Assembly (NCBI GenBank): GCA_051418075.1
Contig: JBPRGG010000115.1
Span: 1-32,891, forward strand
Source of the DNA: JBPRGG01 sp051418075
Lineage (GTDB): Bacteria; Bacteroidota; Bacteroidia; Cytophagales; Cyclobacteriaceae
Reading direction: 5' to 3'
Length of the DNA stretch: 32,891 bases
The notes under the pieces are model-generated. The model did no database searches. It had not been told where the DNA came from and worked only from the letters and a program-made list of their open reading frames with translations. The position numbers were made by a program, and so were the translations under genes. This document shows, piece after piece, positions 1 to 7,711 of the stretch (the stretch's first letter is position 1; every line of letters begins with the position of its first letter).

Positions 1-209
1 ATGTTATCACAATTTCTCCATTTTTTTAAGAACAAAACCTCTTCTTTTAATTTCTCCAGGGGTTTATGGCCCTCTTTTACCATCCGGTAACAACCTTTAC
101 AGGTGAGATTACAAGTATCGGTTACTTCTAACCAGCCAATAGGATTATCATTATTTGACCAGGGCAAACGATATAAATCACGATGTTTTGGTAAAATTTT
201 AGCTTTCAT
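1..209 (-). CDS. Radical SAM protein, N-terminal fragment (3' end outside window)
   Basis: The minus strand is open from an ATG at 209 to the left edge, giving 69 codons of the N terminus. The translation begins MKAKILPKHRDLY and contains CNLTCKGCYR, a CX3CX2C cluster at residues 33, 37 and 40. This is the 4Fe-4S/SAM binding signature of radical SAM enzymes, placed near the N terminus as usual. The preceding GWLEVTDTCN resembles the first beta strand of the SAM barrel. The rest lies outside the window, so substrate and subfamily cannot be told. It may be a SPASM-type maturase or another class. The gene is transcribed away from the outer-membrane pair to its right. Confidence 0.75.
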   Translation of the reverse strand, partial: MKAKILPKHRDLYRLPWSNNDNPIGWLEVTDTCNLTCKGCYRMVKEGHKPLEKLKEEVLFLKKWRNCDN

Positions 210-746
210 TGTATAACTATATTTGATTAATAAAAAAATTCATGAGCATACTATAGTAAAAAAGTCATGATACTTTAATAATCCGACGTAAATTTTAACC
301 TAAAAATGAATCATCATTAGTTTTCCTAAAGTTAACACATAATAATATAATAAATGCTTTATTAGAACATTATATTTTTATTACTTTTTAATTATTTTTT
401 AATTTAAACCACATAAAATCATTATTATCAATTATTTTATATATTTATTTTAATTTATAAACATACACTTAATTGATTAATTTAAAGCATTTATCTTCTT
501 CTTCATCTAATCAGGGTTAAAAGTAAAAGGTGGCTATATAAAGTTTTATTACACCACATTAGGTGAAATTGCGCTGGTAAAAAGTAGCCTTGCTTATTTT
601 GGTTCCATTATAACCAATTGATTAACTTACCATTATAATTTTCATTTTTTTCTATTTTTTTTAAAAATAACACACTAGTATTAATAAAAAATTATCAAAC
701 TTTTAATTACAAGAAGATTTATCCAAATTCGAATAAATCGATCTGT
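210..746. other. AT-rich intergenic region between divergent genes
   Basis: This 537-base stretch is very AT-rich and separates the radical SAM gene (minus) from the PorV/PorQ-like gene (plus), so it must hold both promoters. I found no convincing TAnnTTTG box. Around 510-620 the base composition is higher in GC, and the plus strand has a stop-to-stop stretch of about 32 codons without a start codon (contains GGYIKFYYTTLGEIALVKSS). This could be a decayed gene remnant or chance. No RNA gene or strong hairpin was recognised. Confidence 0.5.
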
Positions 747-1556
747 ATGAAAGCTATATATTTTATTTTAGTATTCCATATGTTTCATTATCAGACTAAT
801 GGACAAAATGGTGACTTTCAGGCTGGTTCCCGAAGCTTAGGAACCGGAAATAGCTCCGTGGCAATTACTGATGCCTGGAGCATGTTCAATAACATTGCTG
901 GTATTAGTTTTTTAGAAAAAACCACTGGTATTATTTCCTATCATAAGCATAATCACGCTAATGCTTTCGACCGGATGGCGGTTGGAGTTGGCCTTCCTAC
1001 CTCCTATGGAAACCTGTGTATAAATGCCTTTCGCTTCGGAGACAATGTGTATAATGAACATAAAATCGGGATCGGATATAGTCACCAGATTGATTTTGTA
1101 AGCCTGGGAATTCAGGTAAACCGGCTGCAATATATGATAGAAGGATTCGGTAATAAGGCTGTTCTGGCCCTGGAAATGGGTGGGATTATAAAAATTAATC
1201 CACAGCTGTTTTGGGGAGCACATATTTTCAATCTAAACCAGGTTAAGCTGACAGACGATCTGGAACCAGTACCAACCAGACTAAGAACTGGATTTTCTTA
1301 TTTTCCCGCCAAAGCCCTTATCATCAATCTGGAAATTGATAAAGATCTTGCCTACACTCCCCAGGTAAAAGGCGGGTTTGAATATACGATCATACAGGAA
1401 TTTCTAATGCGGGGCGGGGTCAGCACAGCACCTTATGTCAACTATTTTGGTCTGGGTTTTAAACCCCGGTTCATGTCCATAGACTATGCCCTGATGAACC
1501 ACAGACAAACGGGTTTGTCTCATCAATTATCATTATCCTACATTTTTGAAAAATAA
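747..1556 (+). CDS. PorV/PorQ-like outer-membrane beta-barrel protein
   Basis: The 269-residue protein starts with a signal peptide (MKAIYFILVFHMFHY, cleavage near residues 18-21). The mature N terminus AGSRSLGTGNSSVAITDAW followed by FNNIAGIS is the signature of the FadL-related PorV/PorQ family of Bacteroidota outer-membrane proteins. The remainder is alternating amphipathic strands ending in SLSYIFEK, as expected for a closing barrel strand. In the known family, PorV shuttles T9SS cargo and PorQ belongs to the attachment complex. This copy is shorter than typical PorV and is closer in style to PorQ, so a direct T9SS role is only inferred. Its stop lies 8 bases before the next start, so it is probably cotranscribed with the helix-hairpin-helix protein. 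Confidence 0.75.
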   Translation: MKAIYFILVFHMFHYQTNGQNGDFQAGSRSLGTGNSSVAITDAWSMFNNIAGISFLEKTTGIISYHKHNHANAFDRMAVGVGLPTSYGNLCINAFRFGDNVYNEHKIGIGYSHQIDFVSLGIQVNRLQYMIEGFGNKAVLALEMGGIIKINPQLFWGAHIFNLNQVKLTDDLEPVPTRLRTGFSYFPAKALIINLEIDKDLAYTPQVKGGFEYTIIQEFLMRGGVSTAPYVNYFGLGFKPRFMSIDYALMNHRQTGLSHQLSLSYIFEK

Positions 1557-1564
1557 GTTGTAAC

Positions 1565-3616
1565 ATGATGAGGTGCCTTTTCTTTATATTCCTGGCCATT
1601 GCGGTAAGCTGGAGTAAATGCTTCAGTCAAACGCATCCTGCAATGGATGATCATCAGGTTATAGAACAAATCATAGAAGAGTATTTTTCAAGTCCATCAG
1701 AATCAGATAACTATGAAGAAGTGTTTGAGGCTTTCTTTTACAATTATGAGAACCCTTTGAATCTTAATGAAGCAAATATGGAGGATTTGCACTCTCTTTA
1801 TTTGCTTTCAGATCAGCAAATCCAAACTTTTTTAACTTATAGAGATGAATTTGGTGAGTTATTATCAATCTATGAATTAATTTATCTGGAAGGGTTTGAT
1901 CCAAAACTTATACAGCAACTGATCCCATTTGTAGTAGTCAGTCCGGGGAAAGTCAAAAGAAGATCAATCCTGACAACTGCATTGGAAGATAAAAATAACT
2001 TCCTGCTCATACGTTCTGCTTCCATTCTGGAAAATAAACAAGGATATACAGATCTGCCCGACAGTGTGAGTCAATATTTAGGTTCCGCAGATCAGCTCTA
2101 TTTTAGATTCAGAGCCAATCAAAGAAATAATTTCAGCCTGGGAATAACTACAGAAAAAGACCCCGGAGAGTCTTTGAAAAGGCATGCTTTGAAGAAAAAC
2201 TATGGACCAGATTTTTATTCAGGACATGTTTTTTTATACAATAGAGGTCCGTTTACAAAAATAGCACTGGGAGATTACCGTTTACAGTTTGGCCAAAGCC
2301 TGGTTTTGGGGAATGGATTCAGCCTGGGTAAAGGGGGTGAGGCAGTACAATCTATTCGACAAAATGCTACAGGATTACAACCATACAGTTCAGCTACCGA
2401 ATTTGGTTTTTTTAGGGGAATTGCCACCTCATTGGGCAAAAAGCAACTTGCTACCACTGTTTTCTATTCAAATAAAAACAATGATGCCAGTATTGTAGAA
2501 GACCAAAACCTGGCCGGTTCCATAAAGAAAACAGGCTACCATCGAACGCATAATGAATACCTGGATAAAAAAAGCCTGAATGAGCAAAATGCTGGAACTA
2601 ACATTAAATATCGCAGTAAAAATTACAGATTTCAACTAGGATACACTTTATTAACTACCTGGTTTAATAAGCAAGTTGTGCCAGGTAAAAATTACTACAG
2701 TCAGTTTAAATTTTCCGGCAAAAATCTATGGAATAGTAGTATTGATTATCGCTATAATTGGAAGAACATTTACCTGCTGGGCGAAACAGCTGTATCAGGT
2801 GAAAAAGGCTGGGCTACCATGAATGGTTTGCTGGCTCATTTATCCTCTGAATTTCAATCCGCTCTACTATTTCGCCATTACAACCGCAGGTATTCTTCCT
2901 TTTATAGCTCTGCTTTCAGTGAAAGTCAAAATCAAAACGAAACAGGCACCTACCTTGGATTTAAATACAAACCTTCTTCAAGATTATCAATGAACTTTTA
3001 TGTGGACACCTTTAAATTTCCCTGGCTCAAATACAATGTTGCTGCTCCCTCTACAGGACAGGAGGTACTTTACCGATTCAATTATTCCTTTGCCTCTGCT
3101 TCACTGGTTTATTTACAAATTAAGCATGAGCAAAAACAAAAAAATCTTAAATCTACTGCTACTGATACTCCCGGGGATATCCAAAAAAACAGTTTATTGA
3201 TTAATTATGATTATAAAACAGGCAAAATAATCAGTTTGAAATCCAGACTACAGGGTAGCAGTTTCAGGTCAGCTGATAAACAGGTGAGTGGCCTGGCATT
3301 GGTTCAGGATCTTAATTTCAATTTTGAAACGATAAAGTTCTACACCCGCTTGGCTTTATTTGATGCAAAAGATTTTGAAAACAGGCAGTACGTTTATGAA
3401 CATGATCTGCGCTATACATTTTCCTTTCCTTTTTACTATGGCCAGGGTACCAGAATTTACATCCTGAGTCAGGTCAATCTTTCACCAAAAATCACTTTTT
3501 GGATAAAATATGCCAGAACCAGCTATTATGACCGGGAAGTGATTGGTTCTGGATTAGAGCAAATAGAAGGCAGCAGGAAAACGGAACTCAAAATGCAGGT
3601 TAAATATCATCTCTAA
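1565..3616 (+). CDS. Helix-hairpin-helix domain outer-membrane beta-barrel protein
   Basis: The 683-residue protein has a signal peptide (residues 1-21, ending KCFSQ). A helical region at about 25-125 contains one or two ComEA-like helix-hairpin-helix units: NLNEANMEDLHSLYLLSD at 66-83, then a second unit at about 99-122. From about residue 133 to the end the sequence is a long series of alternating polar/aromatic strands (for example FYSGHVFLYNRGPFTKIALG) ending LKMQVKYHL, which suggests a large outer-membrane barrel. Helix-hairpin-helix domains usually bind DNA backbones without sequence specificity, but an exported one could equally serve protein contacts. It follows the PorV/PorQ-like gene with an 8-base gap, suggesting a two-protein outer-membrane unit. 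Two ATG codons in tandem start the gene. The function is unknown to me. Confidence 0.75.
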   Translation: MMRCLFFIFLAIAVSWSKCFSQTHPAMDDHQVIEQIIEEYFSSPSESDNYEEVFEAFFYNYENPLNLNEANMEDLHSLYLLSDQQIQTFLTYRDEFGELLSIYELIYLEGFDPKLIQQLIPFVVVSPGKVKRRSILTTALEDKNNFLLIRSASILENKQGYTDLPDSVSQYLGSADQLYFRFRANQRNNFSLGITTEKDPGESLKRHALKKNYGPDFYSGHVFLYNRGPFTKIALGDYRLQFGQSLVLGNGFSLGKGGEAVQSIRQNATGLQPYSSATEFGFFRGIATSLGKKQLATTVFYSNKNNDASIVEDQNLAGSIKKTGYHRTHNEYLDKKSLNEQNAGTNIKYRSKNYRFQLGYTLLTTWFNKQVVPGKNYYSQFKFSGKNLWNSSIDYRYNWKNIYLLGETAVSGEKGWATMNGLLAHLSSEFQSALLFRHYNRRYSSFYSSAFSESQNQNETGTYLGFKYKPSSRLSMNFYVDTFKFPWLKYNVAAPSTGQEVLYRFNYSFASASLVYLQIKHEQKQKNLKSTATDTPGDIQKNSLLINYDYKTGKIISLKSRLQGSSFRSADKQVSGLALVQDLNFNFETIKFYTRLALFDAKDFENRQYVYEHDLRYTFSFPFYYGQGTRIYILSQVNLSPKITFWIKYARTSYYDREVIGSGLEQIEGSRKTELKMQVKYHL

Positions 3617-3698
3617 AATCAATTGCAAAGTAAAAATTTAATTTTTTTTATATTTTTTCAAATAAATTAAAACTTTTTCTTTAAGTAGTTTTAATAAA

Positions 3699-3729
3699 AC
3701 CGTACATACACCTGTATCAATACCGTACA
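3699..3729. promoter_or_regulatory. Direct repeat ACCGTACA x2, possible operator
   Basis: The octamer ACCGTACA occurs at 3699-3706 and again at 3722-3729, with a 23-base period (about two helical turns). Between them ATACA at 3706-3710 and TGTAT at 3713-3717 form a small inverted repeat. The sites lie in the 260-base spacer about 150 bases upstream of the secreted protein gene at 3877. This arrangement would suit a dimeric regulator, but an 8-base repeat in an AT-rich spacer can arise by chance. Confidence 0.25.
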
Positions 3730-3876
3730 CAAAGTAACTTGTCAGATCATTGAATCATGGCTTAAAGGACCATTAAAGCCGTATTCGATTTTTTGGCATG
3801 GGTTTGGCATCCCATATTCACAAATGATTGAAATTAAAAATTAATAAAAATATTTAAATCTTAAAATTAAACTACC

Positions 3877-4470
3877 ATGAAACGATTTGCACTTTTTTTA
3901 GTTACTATTTTTTCTGCCTTATCATTTTCTGCTATTGCAAACGGAACCGATGAGCAAAATGCCTCTTTATCCTCAGTAAATATTTCTCATAACACAAAAT
4001 TGAATGCCATAGAAATATTATATACTCCATCCAGTAATAGCAGGGCCAAAGTAAAATTTTACGATGCCCACAACAATATGATCCTGAATGAAAACATAAA
4101 AACCAGCGCCAGTACATTAAAAAGATATATGCTGGACCTGGAAGATGGTGCCTATAAGGTAGAATTACAAGATCAAACGGGTTTATACAGTAAAACATTT
4201 TTGAAAGAAGGTAGCCAGGTAACAGAAACTGATGCATTTTCCATTTCCTTATATCGCCAAGACGAAAAAGTAAGACTACTTGTAGCTGGTGATCAGGTAA
4301 AACCAGTAAATGTAGCTATCTATAATCATAATAACCAGGTGATCATGAAAGACAGGATCAACTATAAAGGTAATTTCACCAGGGTTTATGATCTTTCCAA
4401 CATCAATTCACATGTCATCATGTTTGAAGTATATGATAAGGATCATTTATTCTTCAAAAGAGTAAAATAA
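3877..4470 (+). CDS. Secreted protein with internal duplication, unknown function
   Basis: The 197-residue protein has a clear signal peptide (MKRFALFLVTIFSALSF, cleavage near ANG at 21-23). The mature part is beta-rich and appears to hold two related units, at about 45-110 and 125-197. VKFYDAHNNMILNENIKT at 59-76 lines up with VAIYNHNNQVIMKDRINY at 146-163, each followed by a hydrophobic strand ending in EL/EV and a short turn. This resembles small beta-sandwich modules, like those that end T9SS cargo proteins, but I do not see the full sorting-domain signature. It is monocistronic, with its own terminator 31 bases after tandem TAA stop codons. It is not a recognised family. Confidence 0.7.
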   Translation: MKRFALFLVTIFSALSFSAIANGTDEQNASLSSVNISHNTKLNAIEILYTPSSNSRAKVKFYDAHNNMILNENIKTSASTLKRYMLDLEDGAYKVELQDQTGLYSKTFLKEGSQVTETDAFSISLYRQDEKVRLLVAGDQVKPVNVAIYNHNNQVIMKDRINYKGNFTRVYDLSNINSHVIMFEVYDKDHLFFKRVK

Positions 4471-4500
4471 TAAGAAATTGTTAATAAGGCTAAATTTCAG

Positions 4501-4534
4501 AAAGGTGCCCGATTATGTCAGGCACCTTTTTTTT
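4501..4534 (+). terminator. Rho-independent terminator after the secreted protein gene
   Basis: AAAGGTGCC at 4501-4509 pairs perfectly with GGCACCTTT at 4521-4529 across an 11-base loop, and a run of eight T residues (4527-4534) follows. It lies 31 bases after the stop codon of the secreted protein gene and separates it from the sugar isomerase gene. Confidence 0.85.
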
Positions 4535-4683
4535 GCTAAAAATCAGTTATTGATAATTGATCCTTATCTACCCCAGAATATGTTAAAACCTGACCCATCA
4601 AGTCAAATTTTCCTCAAAAAACATTTACATAATATCCAATTAATAGTACTTTTAGGTTTATTTTTTAAACAAATCATTATTTC

Positions 4684-5256
4684 ATGAAAAGATCGGAAAT
4701 CAATAATGCTGTAAGTAAAGCTTTATTATTTTTTAATGAAAATGGATGGGCTCTGCCCCCCAATCCCCAATGGGATGTTACTGATTTTGGTTTAGGTGAT
4801 TTCTCCAAATATGGACTGGTCCTGATCAACCTGGCTGAACAGCCTGAGTATTGTGAGAAATTAATGTATGCCACAAAGGGTCAAATAACGCCAGCTCATG
4901 CCCACAAAAAGAAAAAAGAAGATATCATAGTAAGAAAGGGACAGTTGACTATTCAGGTTTGGATGGGAAATCCTGAAAAAATTTTTAATGATGGAGTTTT
5001 CGAACTACAGATCAATAATGAGAAAAAAATTGTAAATCATGCTGAAGTGATCAAACTTTCAGCCGGTGAAAGAGTCACTTTAACCCCAGGTATTTATCAT
5101 GAGTTTTATCCTGTTTCTGAGTCCTGTATTATTGGTGAAGTTTCCACTGCCAATGATGATGCTCATGATAACTTTTTTGTAAATAAGGAGGTAGGACGAT
5201 TTTCAGAAATTGAAGAAGATGAACCACCTTTGGTAAAACTAATTAACGAACAATGA
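4684..5256 (+). CDS. D-lyxose/D-mannose-type ketol-isomerase (cupin)
   Basis: The 190-residue protein matches the D-lyxose isomerase family of metal-dependent cupins (E. coli O157 lyxose isomerase and B. subtilis YdaE type). It interconverts an aldose and a ketose, such as D-lyxose with D-xylulose or D-mannose with D-fructose. The metal ligands are visible: H72 and H74 in TPAHAHKKKKED, E79, and H139 in PGIYHEFYP. Their spacing agrees with the known HXH-X4-E plus distal His pattern. LGDFSKYGLVLINL near residues 37-50 is also typical. The stop codon overlaps the start of the PfkB kinase by 4 bases, pointing to translational coupling and a shared pathway. The exact sugar cannot be told from sequence. 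Confidence 0.85.
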   Translation: MKRSEINNAVSKALLFFNENGWALPPNPQWDVTDFGLGDFSKYGLVLINLAEQPEYCEKLMYATKGQITPAHAHKKKKEDIIVRKGQLTIQVWMGNPEKIFNDGVFELQINNEKKIVNHAEVIKLSAGERVTLTPGIYHEFYPVSESCIIGEVSTANDDAHDNFFVNKEVGRFSEIEEDEPPLVKLINEQ

Positions 5257-6269
5257 AACGAAACGGGATACTGGCCGGGGGAAACTGGATCATTGATCAG
5301 ATAAAGATCATTGATGAATATCCTGCACAAGATGCCCTGTCAAATATTTTAGAACAAGCTTTTAATAATGGAGGATCTCCTTACAATATTCTTAAGGACT
5401 TAGCTAAACTTGGGGCCGGATTCCCACTGGAAGGAGTAGGACTGGTAGGTGATGACCAAAATGGCCGTCAGATTTTGCAGGACTGTAAAAATCATGGTAT
5501 TAATTCAAGCCAAATTAAAACGACCAGCGACGCTACCACATCTTTTACCGATGTGATGTCGGTGAAATCTACCGGCCGTAGGACTTTTTTTCATCAAAGA
5601 GGTGCCAACGCCTGGCTAGAAAGGTCTCAATTCAACCTGAAAGCATCTGCCGCTAAAATATTTCACCTGGGCTACATGTTATTACTGGATAAATTGGATG
5701 AAATAGACCAGGAAAGCAGAACCCATGCATCTTATTTATTTGAAGAAGCCCAGCATCAAGGATTTATAACCTCTGCTGACCTGGTCAGTGAAAAAAGTGA
5801 CCGTTTTAAAAAGATCGTATTACCATCCCTGCCTTACATTAATTTTCTGTTTTTAAATGAACTTGAAGCAGAAAGAATTACCGGTTATGCCATTAAACAG
5901 CAGGAAAAAATCAACATGGATCAGCTGAAAAAGGCGGCAACCTCCCTCATGGACTGGGGGGTAAATAATTATGTGATCATTCATTTTCCTGAAGGAGCTC
6001 TGGCTCTGGACAAAAACCGGCACTACTACCTTCAAGGCAGTATGATCCTGGATAATAATCAAATTGCCGGATCAGCCGGAGCTGGTGATGCTTTTGCTGC
6101 AGGCGTATTATTGGGTTTACATGAGGGTTGGACCATAGAGGAGAGTCTCGAGACGGGTATGATAGTGGCAGCTGCCTCCTTATCACATCCCAGCTGCTCT
6201 GAAGGCATCCAACCACTCCCCGCACTTAAAGCTTCAGCGGAGGGTGCACAATTCAGGAATATTTCATAA
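5253..6269 (+). CDS. PfkB-family carbohydrate kinase
   Basis: The 338-residue protein is a ribokinase/PfkB-fold sugar kinase that phosphorylates a sugar with ATP in the cytoplasm. Visible marks are the N-terminal GILAGGNWIIDQI strand, the GGSPYNILKDLAKLG substrate-side motif at about 40-54, VGLVGDDQNGRQI at 62-74, LNELEA at 201-206 (Mg/phosphate region), and GSAGAGDAFAAG at 273-284 with the catalytic base D279. Its ATGA overlap with the isomerase suggests the kinase acts on the ketose made by that enzyme. Fructose, xylulose or a rarer ketose are candidates by inference. The gene ends 5 bases from the convergent oxidoreductase gene. Confidence 0.88.
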   Translation: MKRNGILAGGNWIIDQIKIIDEYPAQDALSNILEQAFNNGGSPYNILKDLAKLGAGFPLEGVGLVGDDQNGRQILQDCKNHGINSSQIKTTSDATTSFTDVMSVKSTGRRTFFHQRGANAWLERSQFNLKASAAKIFHLGYMLLLDKLDEIDQESRTHASYLFEEAQHQGFITSADLVSEKSDRFKKIVLPSLPYINFLFLNELEAERITGYAIKQQEKINMDQLKKAATSLMDWGVNNYVIIHFPEGALALDKNRHYYLQGSMILDNNQIAGSAGAGDAFAAGVLLGLHEGWTIEESLETGMIVAAASLSHPSCSEGIQPLPALKASAEGAQFRNIS

Positions 6270-6274
6270 ATGGA

Positions 6275-7258
6275 TCAACTATTTGAATAGATCTGATCAA
6301 CCACCCAATTAGTTCGGGCCGCTGAATTACCATTACTGGGGCAGGTACCTTGCCCATTGAGTTCATGGATAATACTTTGTATATGAGGTTGCTGAATATG
6401 ATCCGGCATGGATATATTATATTCATGACTGGCATTTTCAGTGATTACCTGAATGGGTGTTCCTTCAAAAGCGGAAAAAATGAACCTGCCTTTTTCACCA
6501 TAAATAATCATTTCATCGACCTGATTGAGTTTATGAGCACCAAACATCCATGAACCGGCTCCTTGAATATCCTGATCAAATTGAAATAATGCAGATACAA
6601 AATCTTCAGCAGGATATAAATGCTGAAGGTTGGCACTATTTCCTTTCACCTTTTTTACAGGACCAAAAAAGTAATCGAGGATATCCAGTTGGTGTGAAGC
6701 CATATCCATAAAATAGCCTCCTCCGGAAATTTCGGGCTTCACCCGCCAGGGCAAAGTATCTTTACTCAGATCCTCCTGCCTGGCTGGCATGACAAGGTTT
6801 ACCCGGACCAGGTGAATTTTTCCCAATAAATTCTGCTCCAGAAGTTCTTTCACTTTATTGAAGTAATCCAGACTTCGGCGATAATAAGCCGTAAATAGCG
6901 GAACTTTATGAGCCTTACAGGCATCGATCATGGCCTGACATTCCTGAAATGAGAGGGCCATGGGTTTCTCTACATACACTGGTTTGCCAGCTTTTGCCAC
7001 CATTTCAGTGTAATGCAGGTGGCTATCAGGTGGCGTAGCTATATAAACTGCATCAACTTCTTTATCATTTACCAGTAAATCTGCCTGATCATACCATTTG
7101 GGCACCTTATGTCTGGCCGCATAATCCTGCGCTTTTGCTGAATTTCTACGCATCACAGCCACCAGGCTGGAGCCTTCTATTTTATTAAAAGCCGGTCCGC
7201 TTTTTTTTTCAGTTACGTCCCCACATCCTATTATCCCCCATTTAATTGGTTTACTCAT
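6275..7258 (-). CDS. Gfo/Idh/MocA family NAD(P)-dependent oxidoreductase
   Basis: This is a 327-residue cytoplasmic sugar/polyol dehydrogenase of the glucose-fructose oxidoreductase family. The N-terminal Rossmann motif is WGIIGCGDV (7-15). The dinucleotide-site motif VYVEKPMAL carries the conserved lysine K98. The C-terminal domain has GGGYFMDMASHQLDIL (179-194), where D185 and H189 are the usual catalytic/substrate residues. It resembles 1,5-anhydrofructose reductase-like and inositol dehydrogenase-like members, and the substrate is unknown. It converges on the PfkB kinase with 5 bases between stops, so it is not in that operon, but the neighbourhood suggests related sugar metabolism. No terminator hairpin is visible between them. 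Confidence 0.88.
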   Translation of the reverse strand: MSKPIKWGIIGCGDVTEKKSGPAFNKIEGSSLVAVMRRNSAKAQDYAARHKVPKWYDQADLLVNDKEVDAVYIATPPDSHLHYTEMVAKAGKPVYVEKPMALSFQECQAMIDACKAHKVPLFTAYYRRSLDYFNKVKELLEQNLLGKIHLVRVNLVMPARQEDLSKDTLPWRVKPEISGGGYFMDMASHQLDILDYFFGPVKKVKGNSANLQHLYPAEDFVSALFQFDQDIQGAGSWMFGAHKLNQVDEMIIYGEKGRFIFSAFEGTPIQVITENASHEYNISMPDHIQQPHIQSIIHELNGQGTCPSNGNSAARTNWVVDQIYSNS

Positions 7259-7381
7259 CTGATGAAATTTTAATTTGATGATTGCTGTTCAAGCAAAAAT
7301 TAAATTGAAAAATTAAGCCATTTCAGGTTATTAAAAAAGTGAATCTATAGAAAAGTAAAAAAGATCATTGCAAGAACGGGT

Positions 7382-7603
7382 TTATTCAACCGGAAAATAA
7401 TTGATCTGGTAAATATCATGTCTGACTGCAAAAGTCACCAAATCAATCCAGTGGCTGGAATTGGTTTTGCTGTATAAAACTTTAATAATTTGCTTTACTG
7501 TTATGACAGGCAACAAAGTAGCATCTGAAATTTCTGTTAGTTTTTTTCCCCTACACAACAATTGCAGGATATCCGCTTCTATTTGAGTAATCTTATTATG
7601 CAT
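7382..7603 (-). CDS. Small stand-alone LuxR/GerE-type helix-turn-helix protein
   Basis: The protein is about 73 residues if started at the ATG at 7603. An upstream in-frame start at 7657 would add 18 hydrophobic residues that make little sense on a DNA-binding protein, so I prefer the inner start. The sequence from ITQIEADILQLLCRGKKL through VITVKQIIKVLYSKTN to the C terminus follows the LuxR_C/GerE four-helix pattern. That is a first helix of the T-x-x-E-x-x-I-L type, an EI-anchored turn helix, then the recognition helix with TVKQ. No receiver or sensor domain is attached. It lies 108 bases downstream of the octaheme cytochrome on the same strand. The target is unknown. Confidence 0.6.
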   Translation of the reverse strand: MHNKITQIEADILQLLCRGKKLTEISDATLLPVITVKQIIKVLYSKTNSSHWIDLVTFAVRHDIYQINYFPVE

Positions 7604-7711
7604 TAAGTAAAAATTTAAAAATAATTGCTTTAAAATTAAGGCGGTCAGAATTACCAACCAATACTTAATGATGGGTATTTAAGGCATTATTCAGTGGTGA
7701 TATAGCAAAAA

